A program made the translations under genes and the position numbers. Below, piece after piece: positions 1 to 12,779 of a DNA stretch of 64,000 nucleotides (position 1 is the first letter of the stretch; every line of letters starts with the position of its first letter). Source of the stretch: Branchiostoma floridae. Its lineage: Eukaryota; Chordata; Leptocardii; Amphioxiformes; Branchiostomatidae. Location of the stretch: NCBI RefSeq assembly GCF_000003815.2, contig NC_049991.1, positions 10,231,729-10,295,728 on the forward strand, read 5' to 3'. The notes below the pieces were generated by a model, which was not told the origin of the DNA, searched no databases, and was given only the letters and a program-made list of their open reading frames with translations.

Positions 1-1538
1 GTCAGTTCACTCAAATTTCGTATTATTGCACAATGATCATTCCACATTTAGCGGTTGTATGAGCTGTACTCAAAAGTATGCATCAGTATCAATTTAACGG
101 TATACCCGAATATTGCATTGCCTAAATGTGTTTCAGATAAGAACGTTTGATATGTGAATTTACATATGTATATATATATGTGTATTAATGTATACTATGT
201 ACACGTAGAATTTTGATCGTAGAAAAGGGAACGTAATCTTCGTGAAGATGTGGTAGACCGTCAATAGTTATTGTATCATTTTAGCAATTGATATACAAAT
301 CATACTTGATACATTCGTAGCGGCGCTCGATGCACTGGTGAAAGATTACGCAAGGTGGAGCTTCAAGATGTTAGTTTGATCACCGTACAGTGTGGTGGAT
401 CACCACTGGTGTATGCCATCACATGGCGATTTTAGTTCAAAACAAAACTGACCCCCAACAAAACAATGTGATCTTGTAACTTTATATTAGCTGTAATTGT
501 GATCAGGTTTAATTCACAGAAGTTCAGTTTGTGACGTATATTGAGATATTTGTGTTGTTTTGCGAGTTATTAACGTCGGGTCCAATCATGTATTGTATCA
601 AATTCCTCCTTTTAGAAATAACACCTTAGATCAACGCAGTTAAAATCATTCTTGACTGTTTGCATTCAGTAGGTGATTTGGAAGAACACATATTGTACTA
701 CAGTGTAGTATGGAGAATAAATCTGATATGTCTTCGTTCATTTGGATCATATTTTATACAATCATATGTTTTAACTTATTTTGATGACAACCTTAATGAT
801 AACTCTCAGATACAACCATGGCCATGAACAGCTTTCTTTTGCTCATTCAGTCAAATTTGTCACAGGCTCTTGAAGCTTTCTTACATTGTTTATATCAACA
901 CAGCCCTGGTTGACAAATTTCAAAAATTATTATAATAGTTCTTGTTATATATGTCATGGTAGAGATTGGAATCCGGGATAATTCGGAATTCTTCTAGGAA
1001 ACATTGGAATCTATTTTTTAACACTTAATGTACTGTGTAGAACTTATTCTATTAGCTAACACTCAAGGTTAGAAACAATACAACAAAGATTTCATCTTTC
1101 TTTACTAACACTTGAATGCTTTATACTCACTAGTGTATAACAATCAAAGTACAACAAATTATAAAAATTGAGGTCATTATTCTGACATTTGAATGTCAAT
1201 AGTAATCTGTATACTACACACTGGTGTATAACAATACCTAAATTTATGGCTAACTTTAAATTCAAACAAGTACTACAGCAGAGGCTTTAGTATTTTGGTA
1301 GAATTCCGATTGCCCCTGGAAATTTCCGAATTCTCTTTGATTCCATTCTATTTTGTGACATGCACTTGTACAAAAAGCTTTTATTGAAATTTCAAGATTT
1401 CAGTTTCAGTAAATTATAAACTTCTGCGTCAAACCCAGGTCCATACGATTCACCAAGTCTGATCTGCCGAACAGTTAACAGTAACGTTTTGAGACCCAAC
1501 AGTGGTTGGTTACCAGGCTATTTTTAAACATGGTGCTT
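1..1538. other. Intergenic; right half duplicated at 4.5-5.3 kb
   Basis: No coding exon was found. From about 735 to 1538 the sequence is near-identical to about 4475-5270, the 3' flank of copy B, so this is the 3' flank of copy A within a segmental duplication. The first 730 bases hold nothing I recognise. Confidence 0.6.
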
Positions 1539-2635
1539 TTAAACGAGATTCCCCTTGCAGCCTGTCCCGTGGCACTCTGGGAAGGGGAATGTCTCCGGAA
1601 TGATGTGCACCTCGGTGGTGAACTCAAGAGCAGTTCCATGGGGAGCCGGGAACGTGGCCTGGGCAAGCAAAGGGCATAGTAAGTCTTATGTAAGACACTG
1701 TAGTCATTATTTAAACGTTAGACACAGAGGGTGTGTCATATATATATATATATATACATACACGACAGCCGTGATCTATTATGTAGCACGCCAATACGAA
1801 AAACAACGACGGATTCCTATGTACTGTGTTCTTTATGAATGTTAAACTTTACATTACAGTCTCATATTTTTTATTAACTTAACAACTTAACAGGTATAAT
1901 TTGACCGTAGTTTCTAACCTGGATAAAGAATGCCAGCCAACCATAAGGAGGGAAGTCGAATTCTGCAACGTACGTCCCGTTTCCCTGTAAGACAAGTCAA
2001 TTGGAGGCGTTTTTAAAAGGTTGGAGAAAGATTTCAATTTCAGTAAAAGACAGTTTACGCCCAGTTACCCCACCCCGATCCCCCTTTCCTCTAGATGCTG
2101 TTACCACACTGTGAGCACTGAAAGACCAATGTTTTTACAGATCGCTTGAAGAATTTCATTCCTAACGTTTTTTTTTAAATATTTTGTGGTATTTTACATC
2201 TGTAACCATTAAAAAATCAAGGACCACACGGATCAGCGATTGTCAAGTGGGAAGACTTCAGTGTATCTTGCTAGATAAAGAAAAACTGTCCTTTGCTTTC
2301 TCCAAAAATGCATGCAGACAACGGATATGTAATACCATATCTTGTACATCTTCCGGCAGCCAGACGACGGGGTGTGGTGCGTACTGGTGATCAGGGAGTT
2401 CCTTCACGAAACGGAAGTCACGTCTGGGGTGTGGAGGAGAAGACCTAGAACTTAGCTTGACAACCAAATTGTCTAAGGTTTTGTGAAGACGTTGGGTTTG
2501 AAGGAAAAGTTCGATTAAATCTGAGTGTTTTAAATATCAATGATGTTTAAGGGACCTGCCAAAAATACATCAGCAATTATTCCTACACCCGAATTCTATG
2601 TGTTTCTGTAGTAATGCAATGACATACAATGTGAA

Positions 2636-2668
<33 letters not shown>

Positions 2669-2687
2669 CATACGCACACATACACGC

Positions 2688-2782
<95 letters not shown>

Positions 2783-3951
2783 TACACATACGACATACAT
2801 ACATACGTATATAGCGACAGATCACCTCTCTTCATCCGGAGTCCGTGCGTGGAAAGACCGGATTATCATAGGTTCCATATCAATGTGCAGAGTTATCTTT
2901 CCACTTCTGGGGCCCTGTCGTGGGAAACAATAAAAAGCAGCATTCATGATATTCCAGTGTCGGTCGACTAAATGCAGCAATAACAGTTTTTATTCATTAT
3001 TATGAAAAGTACTCTGATTTTTGCTGGGTACATCTNNNNNNNNNNNNNNNNNNNNNNNNNNNNNNNNNNNNNNNNNNNNNNNNNNNNNNNNNNNNNNNNN
3101 NNNNNNNNNNNNNNNNNNNNNNNNNNNNNNNNNNNAGTATTTCATGGAGCATATCAACGCTACTATACAGGGAGAGGCGAATGTCGTGCATGCAGGAATA
3201 GGGCGTCTCCATTGAGCATGGATCAGCTGAATAACCTGGTGAAAAACCACCAGGGATAGAAACATTGTATGGAGCGCCCTGCTGTTTCTACGACTTATTA
3301 GCTATGGGCCTTCAAACGCGAGCGTTCAAACACATCAATCAACATAGCGGTACTGATCATTCTCATGTGAGGGGCAAAGTACAATGGGCCGGAACATCAC
3401 GTGCCATACAAAGGGCAATACTCTATGTGCTCATGTGATTCTCGAGAGTGGGAGAAGATAGCTAGCTACTCTGCATATCATTAGACTGTCTACGTAGTTA
3501 CAACCAGCAAGAAAGTTGCCCGAATCTTTCGAGCTATGGAAGATTTATTGGTCCAAGAAAACTATATTTTACTAAGTGCCAGTAGACTGACATAAATCAA
3601 GTATATGCAGCTCTAGGGCATATCATGAGTTTGCCAAAGCCGTAAATGTTTAACACAAAAGTAGGTAAATATGCATGCTCAACTGGAGGTATTTCCATGA
3701 AGAAACTTCTTGTATGCTGCACCTGTGAGCCATTGTTGTGAGGTCATGTTGAGGAGGTACATGGTGCAACCGGGACCCTTCAGACGCCATTCCAACACCT
3801 CGTGGTAGGAGTAGTGAGGGTCCGGCTTGTTGACGTAGTCGTCCAGTGGGGTGGTCAGTACGCCGGGCGGAACACTGACCACCACAAACAGCAGGAGGGA
3901 CAGAACCGTACTAACTCTCTCCGCAGACATGAGTATAGAATCTAGTAGCAC
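1539..3951 (-). CDS. AprA/PhoPQ-related secreted protein, copy A (partial, interior in assembly gap)
   Basis: Read from splice sites on the minus strand: exon 1 at 3723-3951, exon 12 at 2826-2914, exon 13 at 2336-2423, exon 14 at 1919-1984 and exon 15 at 1539-1658 (stop TAA). Exon 1 gives a hydrophobic signal peptide and the family start [16 protein letters not shown]. The final exon ends in the conserved FPFPECHG region. Exons 2-11, which carry the presumed catalytic Ser, Asp and His, are absent, and the 100-N gap lies exactly where they belong. Compared with copy B about 4.9 kb is missing. Exon 13 ([15 protein letters not shown]) groups this copy with B. I prefer the second Met (3930, MSAE) as start because all copies but G share it. 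It could be an intact gene hidden by the gap or a real internal deletion. One residue change, Tyr to Cys in the GPGYTM stretch, is unique to this copy. Confidence 0.75.
2638..2780. repeat. (CA)n microsatellite
   Basis: About 140 bp of CA repeat with a few interruptions, in intron 12 of copy A. Long reading frames over it (poly His-Thr or Cys-Val) are artefacts of the repeat. Copy B lacks it at the matching place, so it expanded or contracted after the A/B duplication. Confidence 0.95.
3036..3135. other. Assembly gap (100 N)
   Basis: Exactly 100 N, the usual placeholder for a gap of unknown size. It interrupts copy A where exons 2-11 should be. Sequence to its left matches copy B up to about 7130. 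Sequence on its right matches copy B's flank only from about 3320 (12045 in B), leaving about 190 bp at 3136-3320 with no counterpart in B. Confidence 0.98.
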
Positions 3952-4480
3952 AAGCTATGGGCATTTATTTTATATCCAAAGAAAGGACTTTGTGTCATGC
4001 TCTTGGGGTCAAAACGTTTGTTTGTACGAATCTGTGACCAAACATTAGAACAAATACGTCACACCCTACATGTAAGACAGTGGACAGCAAGCGGTGTAAA
4101 GTTGGGGTGTAAGCTGGGAAGGAATGGTTTAGTTAACGTACATAGATTACGTCAACTAGTTGCTAATTTTGGTGTGCTTAATTTACGGAAATACGCTAAA
4201 CCGTCGGATGCAAAAGTTCTATGGCGGAAATAAATGAACAGTTTAGGAAGGTCTTAGACAAACTGACTTCCTAAGTAGCTTTTCCAATAAAGATATATTG
4301 TAAGCATTATTATTTCTATTTTAATGTTATCATGCAATGAACACAGATATTGCACCAATAATTATCTTCGCCGTTTCCATCTAAAACGATGCAAAATAAA
4401 AGACTTTTAACATTTAGATGAAAGAAGTTTATTGCGAATACATTATGGATGTTTAAGTCTGCCTTGTACGGTAGACGCTA
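3310..4480. repeat. Segmental duplication block, partner at about 12040-13205
   Basis: This block, covering exon 1 and the 5' flank of copy A, is near-identical over about 1.15 kb to 12040-13205 around exon 1 of copy B. The short indels and substitutions are few. Together with the match between 735-3035 and 4475-7130 it shows that A and B arose by duplication of a whole gene plus its spacer. Confidence 0.85.
4004..4030 (-). promoter_or_regulatory. Proximal promoter module of copy A (nuclear-receptor-like + forkhead-like)
   Basis: About 75 bp before the MSAE start codon lies GGGGTCAAAACG followed by TTTGTTTGTAC, with TACGTCACA (CRE/ATF-like) some 40 bp further. The same order occurs in B, D, E and F. 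Binding-site names are inferred from consensus only. Confidence 0.45.
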
Positions 4481-5269
4481 TCATATTTTATACAATCATA
4501 TGTTTTAACTTATTTTGAGGACAACCTTAATGATAACTCTCAGATACAACCATGGCCATGAACAGCTTTCTTTTGCTCATTCAGTGAAATTTGTCACAGG
4601 CTCTTGAAGCTGTCTTACATTGTTTATATCAACACAGCCCTGGTTGACAAATTTTAAAATTATTATAATAGTTCTTGTTATATATGTCATGGTAGAGATA
4701 GGAATCCAGGATGATTCGGAATTCTTCTATGAAAGATTGGAATCTACTTTTTAACACTTAATGTACTGTATAGGACTTATTCTATTAGCTAACACTCAAG
4801 GTTAGAAACAATACAACAAAGATTTAATCTTTCTTTTCTAACACTTGAATGCTTTATACTCACTAGTGTATAACAATCAAAGTACAACAAATCATAAAAA
4901 TTGAGGTCGTTATTCTGACATTTGAATGTCAAGAGTAATCTGTATACTACACACTGGTGTATAACAATACCTTAATCTATGGCTAACTTTAAATTCAAAC
5001 AAGTACTACAGCAGAGGCTTTAGTATTTTGGTAGAATTCCGATTGCCCCTGGAAATCTCCGAATTCTCCGAAGTTGATTCCATTCTTTTCAAGTTGTGAC
5101 ATGTACTTGTACAAAAAGCACACTTTTATTGAAATTTCAAGATTTTAGTTTCAGTAAATGACATGGATAAACGTCTGCGTCAAGCCCAGGTCCATACGAC
5201 TCACCAAGCCTAATTTGTCGAACAGTGGTTGGTTACCAGGCTACTTTTAAACATGGTACTTTTATACTT

Positions 5270-8200
5270 TTAAACGAGAGTCCCCTTGCAGCCTGCCCCG
5301 TGGCACTCTGGGAAGGGGAATGTCTCCGGAATGATGTGCACCTCGGTGGTGAACTCAAGAGCAGTTCCATGGGGAGCCGGGAACGTGGCCTAGGCAAGCA
5401 AAGGACATAGTAAGTCTTATGTAAGGCACTGTAGTACATGTAGTCATTAATTAAACGTTAGACACAGAGGGCATGTCTAACATATACACATACGAGGGGC
5501 GTGCAATTAGTAATGGTCCTGACCCATTTCCCATAGCAGGAGATTAATGAAACTTGGCACAGTTATTAGTCTTTCTCTTCATAGGAATCACCCAGAGTTA
5601 TGCATTTCTCCCATCGTTTGATGCAGCTCTGGAAACCGATTTTGTAGGACACCCCAGGTTGGTCCTCCAACTGATGCCTCATCAATGGCACAAGAGGGAC
5701 GACCAGGTCTGGGAGCTGTTTCCACACACTTCGAGCCACGTTTGAATTCAGGATGCCAGCGTTTTACAAGGTCATATGATGGGGCATCATCACCATAAGT
5801 TTCATTTATTTCATCAAAAGTCTTCTTTGGTGTGCGTCCTTTCAAATACAAAAACCGGATCACTGCGCGACACTCAACTGGTTCCATTTCACACCTGGTC
5901 CATTTCGCACCTGACTAAGTTCAAACACCAGTAAATCAGAAACCACAATTAGTTCAGAGCTGTCTTTTGCAACATAACCCATAGAGATATGAATCATTAC
6001 ACATACAAAATTTCATTTAGATCGGACAACTGGAAGTGGGTCAGGACCATTACTTATTGCACGCCCCTCGTACACGATAGTCGTGATCTTTTATGCAGCA
6101 CGCCAATATGAAAAACAACGACGGATTCCTATGTACTGACTGTACTGTGGTCTTTATGAATGATAAACTTTACACAACATTGTCTCATATCTTTATCAAC
6201 TTAACAACTGAACGGGTATCATTTGGCCGAAGTATCTAACCTGGATAAAGAATGCCAGCCAACCATAAGGAGGGAAGTCGAATTCTGCAACGTACGTCCC
6301 ATTTCCCTGTAAGACAAGTCAATTGGAGGCATGATGGCGTTTTAAAAGGTTGGAAAAAGATTTTAGTTTCAGTAAATGACTGTTTACGACCAGTTACCCC
6401 CTTGGTTTCATCTAGATGATGTTACCACACTGAACACTGAAAGACTAAAGTTTTTATAGATCGCTTGAAGAATTTCATTAAGAATGTTTTTATATCTTTT
6501 GTGTATTTTACACTTTACCCATTATGCAAACAAGGACCACACGGATAAGATATTGCCAGCAAGTGGAAAGTGTACCTTGCTAGGTAAAGAAAAACTTTTG
6601 CTTTCTCAAGAAATTGCATGCAGACAATGGATATGTATTTACCATATCTTGTACATCTTCCGGCAGCCAGACGACGGGGTGTGGTGCGTACTGGTGATCC
6701 GGGAGTTCTTTGATGAAACGGAAGTCACGTCTGGGGTGTGGAGGAGAAGACCTAGAACTTAGCTTGACAACCAAATTGTCTAAGGTTTTGTGAAGACGTT
6801 GGGTTTGAAGGAAAAGTTAGATTTAATCTGAGTGTTTTAAATATCAATGATGTTTAAGGTACCTGCCAAAAATACATCAGCAATTATTCCTACACCCGAA
6901 TTCTATGTGTTTCTACAATGATACCTCTCTTCATCCGGAGTCCGCGCGTGGAAAGACCGGATTATCACAGGTTCCATATCAGTGTGCAGAGTTATCCTTC
7001 CACTTCTGGGGCCCTGTCGAGGAAAACAATAAAAATCAGCATTCATAATATTCCAGTGTCAGTCGACTAAATGCAGCAATAACAGTTTTTATTCATTATT
7101 TTGAAAAGTACTCTGATCTTTGCGGGGTACATCTTATGATAAGACTATGTAAATGTGTTTTTCACCGTTTCTCGTGTCCAGGTAAGTTTTGGTCTGGGAG
7201 AGTCCTGAGTGTAAAAAAAATGAATCATTTAAAGTTACATCAGTAACCACAAAAAAGTAATGATATCATCAAGAAAATCGTATCATTTTTCAAAAACTCA
7301 AAATCATACATATCAAAATCATCATGTGACAAAATCATGCAAATAAAGAACCATACCTCCATTAAGCTAAGGAAGAATGACCGAAGTCCGAACAAAATGC
7401 TGATTTCATGGCCAACACAAAGGTGGTCAGCGTTGGGTATCAATCTAAAATAACAAAAAGGAGAACAAAAACTTCGTTATTCATCTAGAACATTCTATAC
7501 TGACAGGAAAACGAAACGGAACTTTCATGCAGAATGTACAAGATAATATTTCACATATACATGTACAGGATATGTGGGAGGAAAATATTCCTCTGAATCA
7601 TATCCAAACACTGCCGTTTGATTACCTTTTGTATTTCTCTCCTTCCAATTGGTCCCAGTAGAAGTAGGAATCATCAGGCATGAAGAACTCGTCACCTCCC
7701 GTGCCGATAAGGTACTTAGGCATCGTCAGACGATCCGTGTACTCTGGAAAATAGTTTCATCATTGTTGCTGTGTGTGTAAACTTAGCAATTCATATAATA
7801 GAGTAGGGAACATAAACACATGGAATGAATAATATCACACCTTATGTTATTGTCTTTTTATAACAGTAACTCTAGTCTGAAAGATCTAGAATTACCGATT
7901 CCAATGTCAATATAAAAGTAGTCAACATGTAACAAAAGAGAACGAATTCATGACTTTGTTAGGAAGAAACATGGAAAAGTAGAGTGTGTCGTACCAAGCA
8001 TGTCTATAACGGTGCGCATCTTTTCATAGTTTGGTTCATCCAGACTGGCACTGAGGTTGTAGAAGTAGTAGTCTTTGAAGGCGAAGGACCATCCTCCTAA
8101 CACTCTGTAGTAGTGGTGAAGTGTCTGAAATTCACAAATTACATCGAAATTGTAGTTTTTCAGCATACAGATTCTTTTTGGCGACGCCTCAGGGGCGAGC

Positions 8201-11200
8201 CAAATGGTATAGTATTGTTGAAACTGGTTGCTTTGCGAAATGTTTTGCTTTAGATAAGTCTTAATATATATTACGTGATAGTATCTGTAGGACCGATATC
8301 ATGTGTTATTACAAAACACACATGTAACGAAAATGAATATGCACATCCCTCTTGCCCTACATACCTTCTGTACGTTCAGCAAGTCAAAGACGATTGGGGT
8401 CATGGCAAACACCCTCTTGTCTACCGCAGCAGTCGCCCACGTGGTCCAACCGCGCTGTGGGGAAGAAAGTCGTCGCCAATATCAAATACATAACTAAGAG
8501 TTGCTGAAAGTGGGACGGAAAGTCCTGTCTTTTACTTTGACTATCGCCTCATATAAAGGAATGGAATCGCTATAAACAGCCAGGATAGCTTGTTTTATTT
8601 CTTTATAATTTCACTCTCAACTTGGAGCCCAGCTATATCCATAATGAATGCAAGAATTGTAACGAACCTTTGACGCCCCTCCCACCATGAACTTCTCAGG
8701 CTGCTTTCCTGTCTTGTTCTTCACAAAGTCTTGCACTGCGTCCATTGCCCTCACAGACGCCTGGAAAAAAGTATGACACTTATATCTGGTCTCATGGGTT
8801 TTAATCTTCACATTTTATCAATCTCTGAATGGATTCGGTCGTTGTCATTACCTTTGCTAGAAGGTTAACGTTATGTTTTCGGTAGCGTTTGTGTGTGTGT
8901 TTATGTATGTAGTTGACCAGCATAAATCCAGAATGCCTGAATGTATTGTCTTGATATTTGGTACGTGGGTAGGTCTTGATAAGACTTTGAAACGATTAGA
9001 TTTCGGGCCTCCTAGCGTGTTGCTACTGTACTGAAGTGGAACCTCCGGGTTTAATATCAGGTATTTGAGTTCTGGACATACTATGGTAGTGATTTTTGTA
9101 GAATGAATTCTAACCAGCGCACTAACTTGTACAATCCAGTGTCTCAGTCGAAGAAAGAACAAGAAAGCAACTATATCCTATCCATTTTCCACTACCTTTG
9201 TCATCGGCATATTGACTATCCATTCCGGGTTGGGATCGTCTAAGAAACGTCTCCACGTGTATGCGATGAGGGCGTCTTCCGCGAGGCGCCTTTTACTTGG
9301 ATCTTTCTAAGATGTAAAGAAGACAAAAATGATTATAATTCGATAGTATTGGTAGCTTTTCAGTGGTGACTAAGAAAATATTTCCTGCTGATCTACCGTT
9401 TTCCCGTGCGTCGAAGTGACCGGATGCACGCACTATTAATATCCAGAAGTCGATAGCATTCCCGTTACTTTCTTATCTTCAGGCATAGATAACCGTCACA
9501 TACGTACTCATCATCAGGCACATAGATTGTAACCTAGGGCCGCTTGAATCACAACCAGCGTCATTGTAGCACTCCGCAGCATATGGCAAGACAGTGCCAA
9601 TAAACCTTAAATCAGCTCATCAACTCGTGTCAGTATTGCTCGCTGAAAGGAAGATAGAAACTACACAACAAAGAACAGGCTTCATGTTCTGTAATGTTTT
9701 ACTTCTATGTACTTAAGTATTAAATAATGATTTGTAAGCTCATAAAAAAACAACAACAACTGTTAAACCCATAGTATGTAAACTATAGTTCTAGTCCAGT
9801 CTAGATCTACTGTGTTATAACATACTGTAAACTATCCCTTGTTATGAAAGAAAAAGTCTTGAATGTTAAAAATAATTTGTTGTTTGTGTAGCCATTTACA
9901 TGTATCATAATTATTCCATGACAATTGTGGCAATCATGTGGTGTATAGTGGTTATACATATAGCCTGTTACTGTATAAGTACATGAGAGAAATGCTTATA
10001 TAGACGAAGATTCCTTTTCCATGCGCTTTACCAATTGTGCCTAAGAAAGGTACTCTTACTTATACGACAGCGGACACTAGTACTTCGAATTACTCCATGT
10101 ACAATAGTAGCTTAGATACTCTGTTTTTTTTACAAATGTACTGTTTGTTTTACGAATAAAGCTTTTAAAAAAATTTAAAAAAATAAAAAATAAAAAAAAA
10201 TAAAAAAAACTACACAACAAAACTAATCGGGAAGCCCATTTCAGCACCAAGGACATTCCCTCCCACGCACCGCCACACCGTAGCTGAGCGCTCTTCGCAG
10301 TGCAAAAGGCGACCCGTGGACACCGTACTAAGCTCTTGCGGCTCGGGCGGACAGCACCGTGAATAGAGAATATGGACTAATTGCTATCCTCACAAAATAT
10401 TCCTGCAAAATTACAAATCTTTAGTCTGTGATATGTGATGCAAGATTATTCTGATATGCTGAATAAGAACTTACCTTGAACACCAGATGACCGTTTGGGA
10501 CCTGCTTCAAGTTTGCAGCGACGCTGATGAAATAGAATTCACGATAGTCACCAATCTTTTACTACAACACTCGCTAGGTATATGTTTCGAAAGGCAAGAT
10601 GATAATCACTCCTCATATCCTGTTATGTATTTACTTTGTGGAGCATGTACATGTAGGGGTACCACGAATCTGTGATTGTGGAAACTTAAAAGTTCATCTG
10701 TGCGGTGGAAGTCATTCTGGATAAAGCTGAGCTGTGATTTCCGACACAAAAAATGGACTTACCCAAATTTTCGACTGATGGTCTCAAGTCTTTGTCAAGG
10801 AATAGAGCCGATCAAAATTTTGGGTAAGCCCGTTTATTTTTGTATTGGAAATTACAGTACAGATTTATCCAGAACGAATCTGTGAACATGTTGATGATAA
10901 TGACTGCACTGTCATGAAACATGAAAGATTTTGGATGTACAAAAAAAATAGTCAGGTTACACTAAGGACTTTGCTTACCTCCCCGTTCCCACTGCAAACA
11001 TTTCGACGAGGGAGACGAAGTTGTCACCATGAGATGGAAGGCTGTGTGTGTGTGTATAAAATAGGAACGAGAAAAATGACATATTTATGCAAGGCCGAAT
11101 ATAAATGAAAACTAGTTAAATATCAAATGTTATATTAAAAGCAATTTTAAGAAGTATGAGTTCAAAGACCTCATACCCTCGCCAAGTAATTTTCCCTCAT

Positions 11201-12672
11201 TGAATTGTAAATGATATGCAAAGAAGACCTGATTTATATGGATCTCCTCTTTAAAAAATCGAATGCTCCAAGATACCTAAAGTCATTCCAAATGACTGAT
11301 TCATCATCTTGAAACTTAATCTGCATGCCCATAACACGCTCCTCTCTATGCATACATACCAACAGTTATATCAGAAATCACACCTAACAGTTACACATCG
11401 AGCTGTGGGCGTGTTATAAGCTAATAATAACCACAGTTAGACCGCATCCAATTTTCACACACACACCATTATCACTTTACGAGGGACGGTACCTTTCCGG
11501 GTGATCGTTTTTATCTCCGTCTATAAACAAGAACCCGGCATCAGGATAGGTCATGTTGTCTGGGATGACCACGGTCAGGAAGTGCCACCAGATCGGACGG
11601 TCAACTTCATCCTCTGAACAGAACACACTCACGTCAAAAATCAATGAATGAAAGACCTTTACTGTACATTTATGCTCAAACAAGCTGAGTACAGGTCATA
11701 GCGATAAGGCACAATTTCATCTACATAGACTACTATGTGCTAGCATGTCCAGGTTCAATTTCGAATTCTTCTCGCTTCTTAAGACAGTTGTAAACATCAA
11801 TGCATATTTTGCACTGTAGTGAGGACATTTAGTACTGAAGTGAGCGTACTCTCTATTCTTCAAGCAGAACTTAGACACCATCTGTTTTTGACGTTTGTTC
11901 AGACGCTTTTGTCGGGCTTTCTAACAAAAACGGTACGAAATAGAAAACCTGATGAAATACCTTAAAACGTAAAAAAAAACAAAAAAACAGTCGGAGCCTA
12001 ACCTTGGCTTGGGGAGAAGGTACTGCCTACATCAATTTGTTCTGCGAGCGTTCAAACCTATCAATTAACATGCGGTACTGATTATTCTCATGTGAGGGGC
12101 AAAGTACAATGGGCCGGAACATCACGTGCCAAACAAAGGGCAATACTCTATGTGCTCATGTGATTCTCGAGAGTGGGAGAAGATAGATAATCTACATATC
12201 ATTAGACTCCGTTGTTCTATTCCACCAGCAAAGAAGTTTTCCTGAATCTTTAATTTTGAGCTATGGATCATTTACTGGTCTACATTTACCTAGGTGCCAG
12301 TAGACTTACATAAAGCAAGTATGGGTAACTCTAGGGCATATCAAAGGGGTAGACCAAAGCCGTATGTAAATGTTTAACACAAAAGTAGGTAAATATGCAT
12401 GTTCAACTGGAAGTATTTCCATGAAGAAACTTCTCGTATACTGCACCTGTGAGCCATTGTTGTGAGGTCATGTTGAGGAGGTACATGGTGTAACCGGGAC
12501 CCTTCAGACGCCATTCCAACACCTCGTGGTAGGAGTAGTGAGGGTCCGGCTTGTTGACGTAGTCGTCCAGCGGGGTGGTCAGTACATCGGGCGGAACAAA
12601 CACCACAAACAGCAGGAGGGACAACACCGAACAACCGCTCTCCGCAGACATGGTTGTAGAATCTAGTAGCAC
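5270..12672 (-). CDS. AprA/PhoPQ-related secreted protein, copy B
   Basis: Fifteen exons with consistent phases: 12447-12672, 11493-11613, 10979-11041, 10475-10523, 9196-9306, 8668-8760, 8365-8454, 7995-8124, 7626-7743, 7357-7444, 7166-7204, 6925-7013, 6643-6730, 6241-6306, 5270-5389 (stop TAA). From the second Met (12651) this gives 489 residues. It has a signal peptide, WWHFLTV, the nucleophile elbow GASK|RGWTTW across the exon 6/7 junction, a GxGGDEFF acidic motif and GHEIS in exon 10. This is the most diverged complete copy: exon 5 reads FLDDPNPEWIVNMPMTK where C-G have [18 protein letters not shown], and the Trp before IPNA is Leu. Its introns are long and hold a mariner remnant is just beyond intron 14's start, a retroposed 3'UTR and a MITE. 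The family is known from bacterial PqaA and Dictyostelium AprA; activity in animals is not established. Confidence 0.85.
5493..6070 (-). mobile_element. Mariner-family remnant with perfect ends
   Basis: A 578-bp element with inverted ends starting CGAGGGGCGTGCAAT (about 34 bp, one mismatch), flanked by TA on both sides (5491-5492 and 6071-6072), the Tc1/mariner target duplication. A minus-strand frame at 5588-5887 encodes about 99 residues resembling the N-terminal helix-turn-helix part of mariner transposases (AVIRFLYLKGRTPKK, PSYDLVKRW, RPGRPS). The catalytic DDD domain is missing, so it cannot move by itself. It sits in intron 14 of copy B. Confidence 0.85.
5588..5887 (-). pseudogene. Truncated mariner transposase, N-terminal HTH region
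   Basis: An open frame of 99 residues inside the TIR-bounded element. It begins MEPVECRAVIRFLYLKG and keeps the DNA-recognition region, then runs into non-homologous sequence before any catalytic acidic residues. Full mariner transposases have about 340 residues. Best read as a non-autonomous deletion derivative. Confidence 0.75.
9673..10206 (+). mobile_element. Retroposed polyadenylated transcript (3'UTR-like) with 15-bp target duplications
   Basis: A 534-bp AT-rich insert without reading frame ends in AATAAA (10155-10160) followed by an A-rich tail, and is bounded by exact 15-bp direct repeats AAACTACACAACAAA at 9658-9672 and 10207-10221. Poly(A), a signal just before it and TSDs of this size are hallmarks of L1-type reverse transcription of an mRNA. 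The body looks like a 3'UTR or a 5'-truncated element. The source gene is not recognised. It lies in intron 4 of copy B. Confidence 0.8.
10710..10880. mobile_element. Short hairpin MITE
   Basis: About 170 bp with 31-bp inverted ends (10710-10742 against 10848-10880; core TTCTGGATAAA) and a second inner inverted repeat (CTTACCCAAATTTT at 10756 against AAAATTTTGGGTAAG at 10814). It carries no coding potential and lies in intron 3 of copy B. Confidence 0.7.
11641..11715 (-). repeat. Non-LTR retroposon 3' tail, family 1
   Basis: On the minus strand this reads GACCTGTAC ... AGTAAAGGTCTTTCATTCATT, ending in a short ATTC repeat. The same tail occurs at 26836-26997, 29817-29890 and 61733-62440. AATAAA-like signal plus microsatellite end suggest the terminus of a CR1/L2-type element. 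Confidence 0.55.
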
Positions 12673-12726
12673 AAGCTATGGACATTTATTTCATATCCAA
12701 AGGCAGGACTTTGTGACATGTTATCT

Positions 12727-12750
12727 TGGGGTCAAAAAGTTTGTTTGTAC
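12727..12750 (-). promoter_or_regulatory. Proximal promoter module of copy B
   Basis: GGGGTCAAAAAG next to TTTGTTTGTAC lies 77 bp upstream of the MSAE start, followed by TACGTCACA at about 12779. Spacing and order match copies A, D, E and F. Confidence 0.45.
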
Positions 12751-12779
12751 GAATCTGTGACCAAACATTGGAACCGATA

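Noticed and set aside
1475-1666. Repeated minus-strand peptide with [17 protein letters not shown], seen at the 3' end of every copy
   Set aside because: It is an alternative frame of the conserved exon 15; the exon joins in phase with exon 14 in a different frame.
2570-2933. Reading frames of 76-111 codons over the CA repeat
   Set aside because: Low-complexity translation of a microsatellite in an intron.
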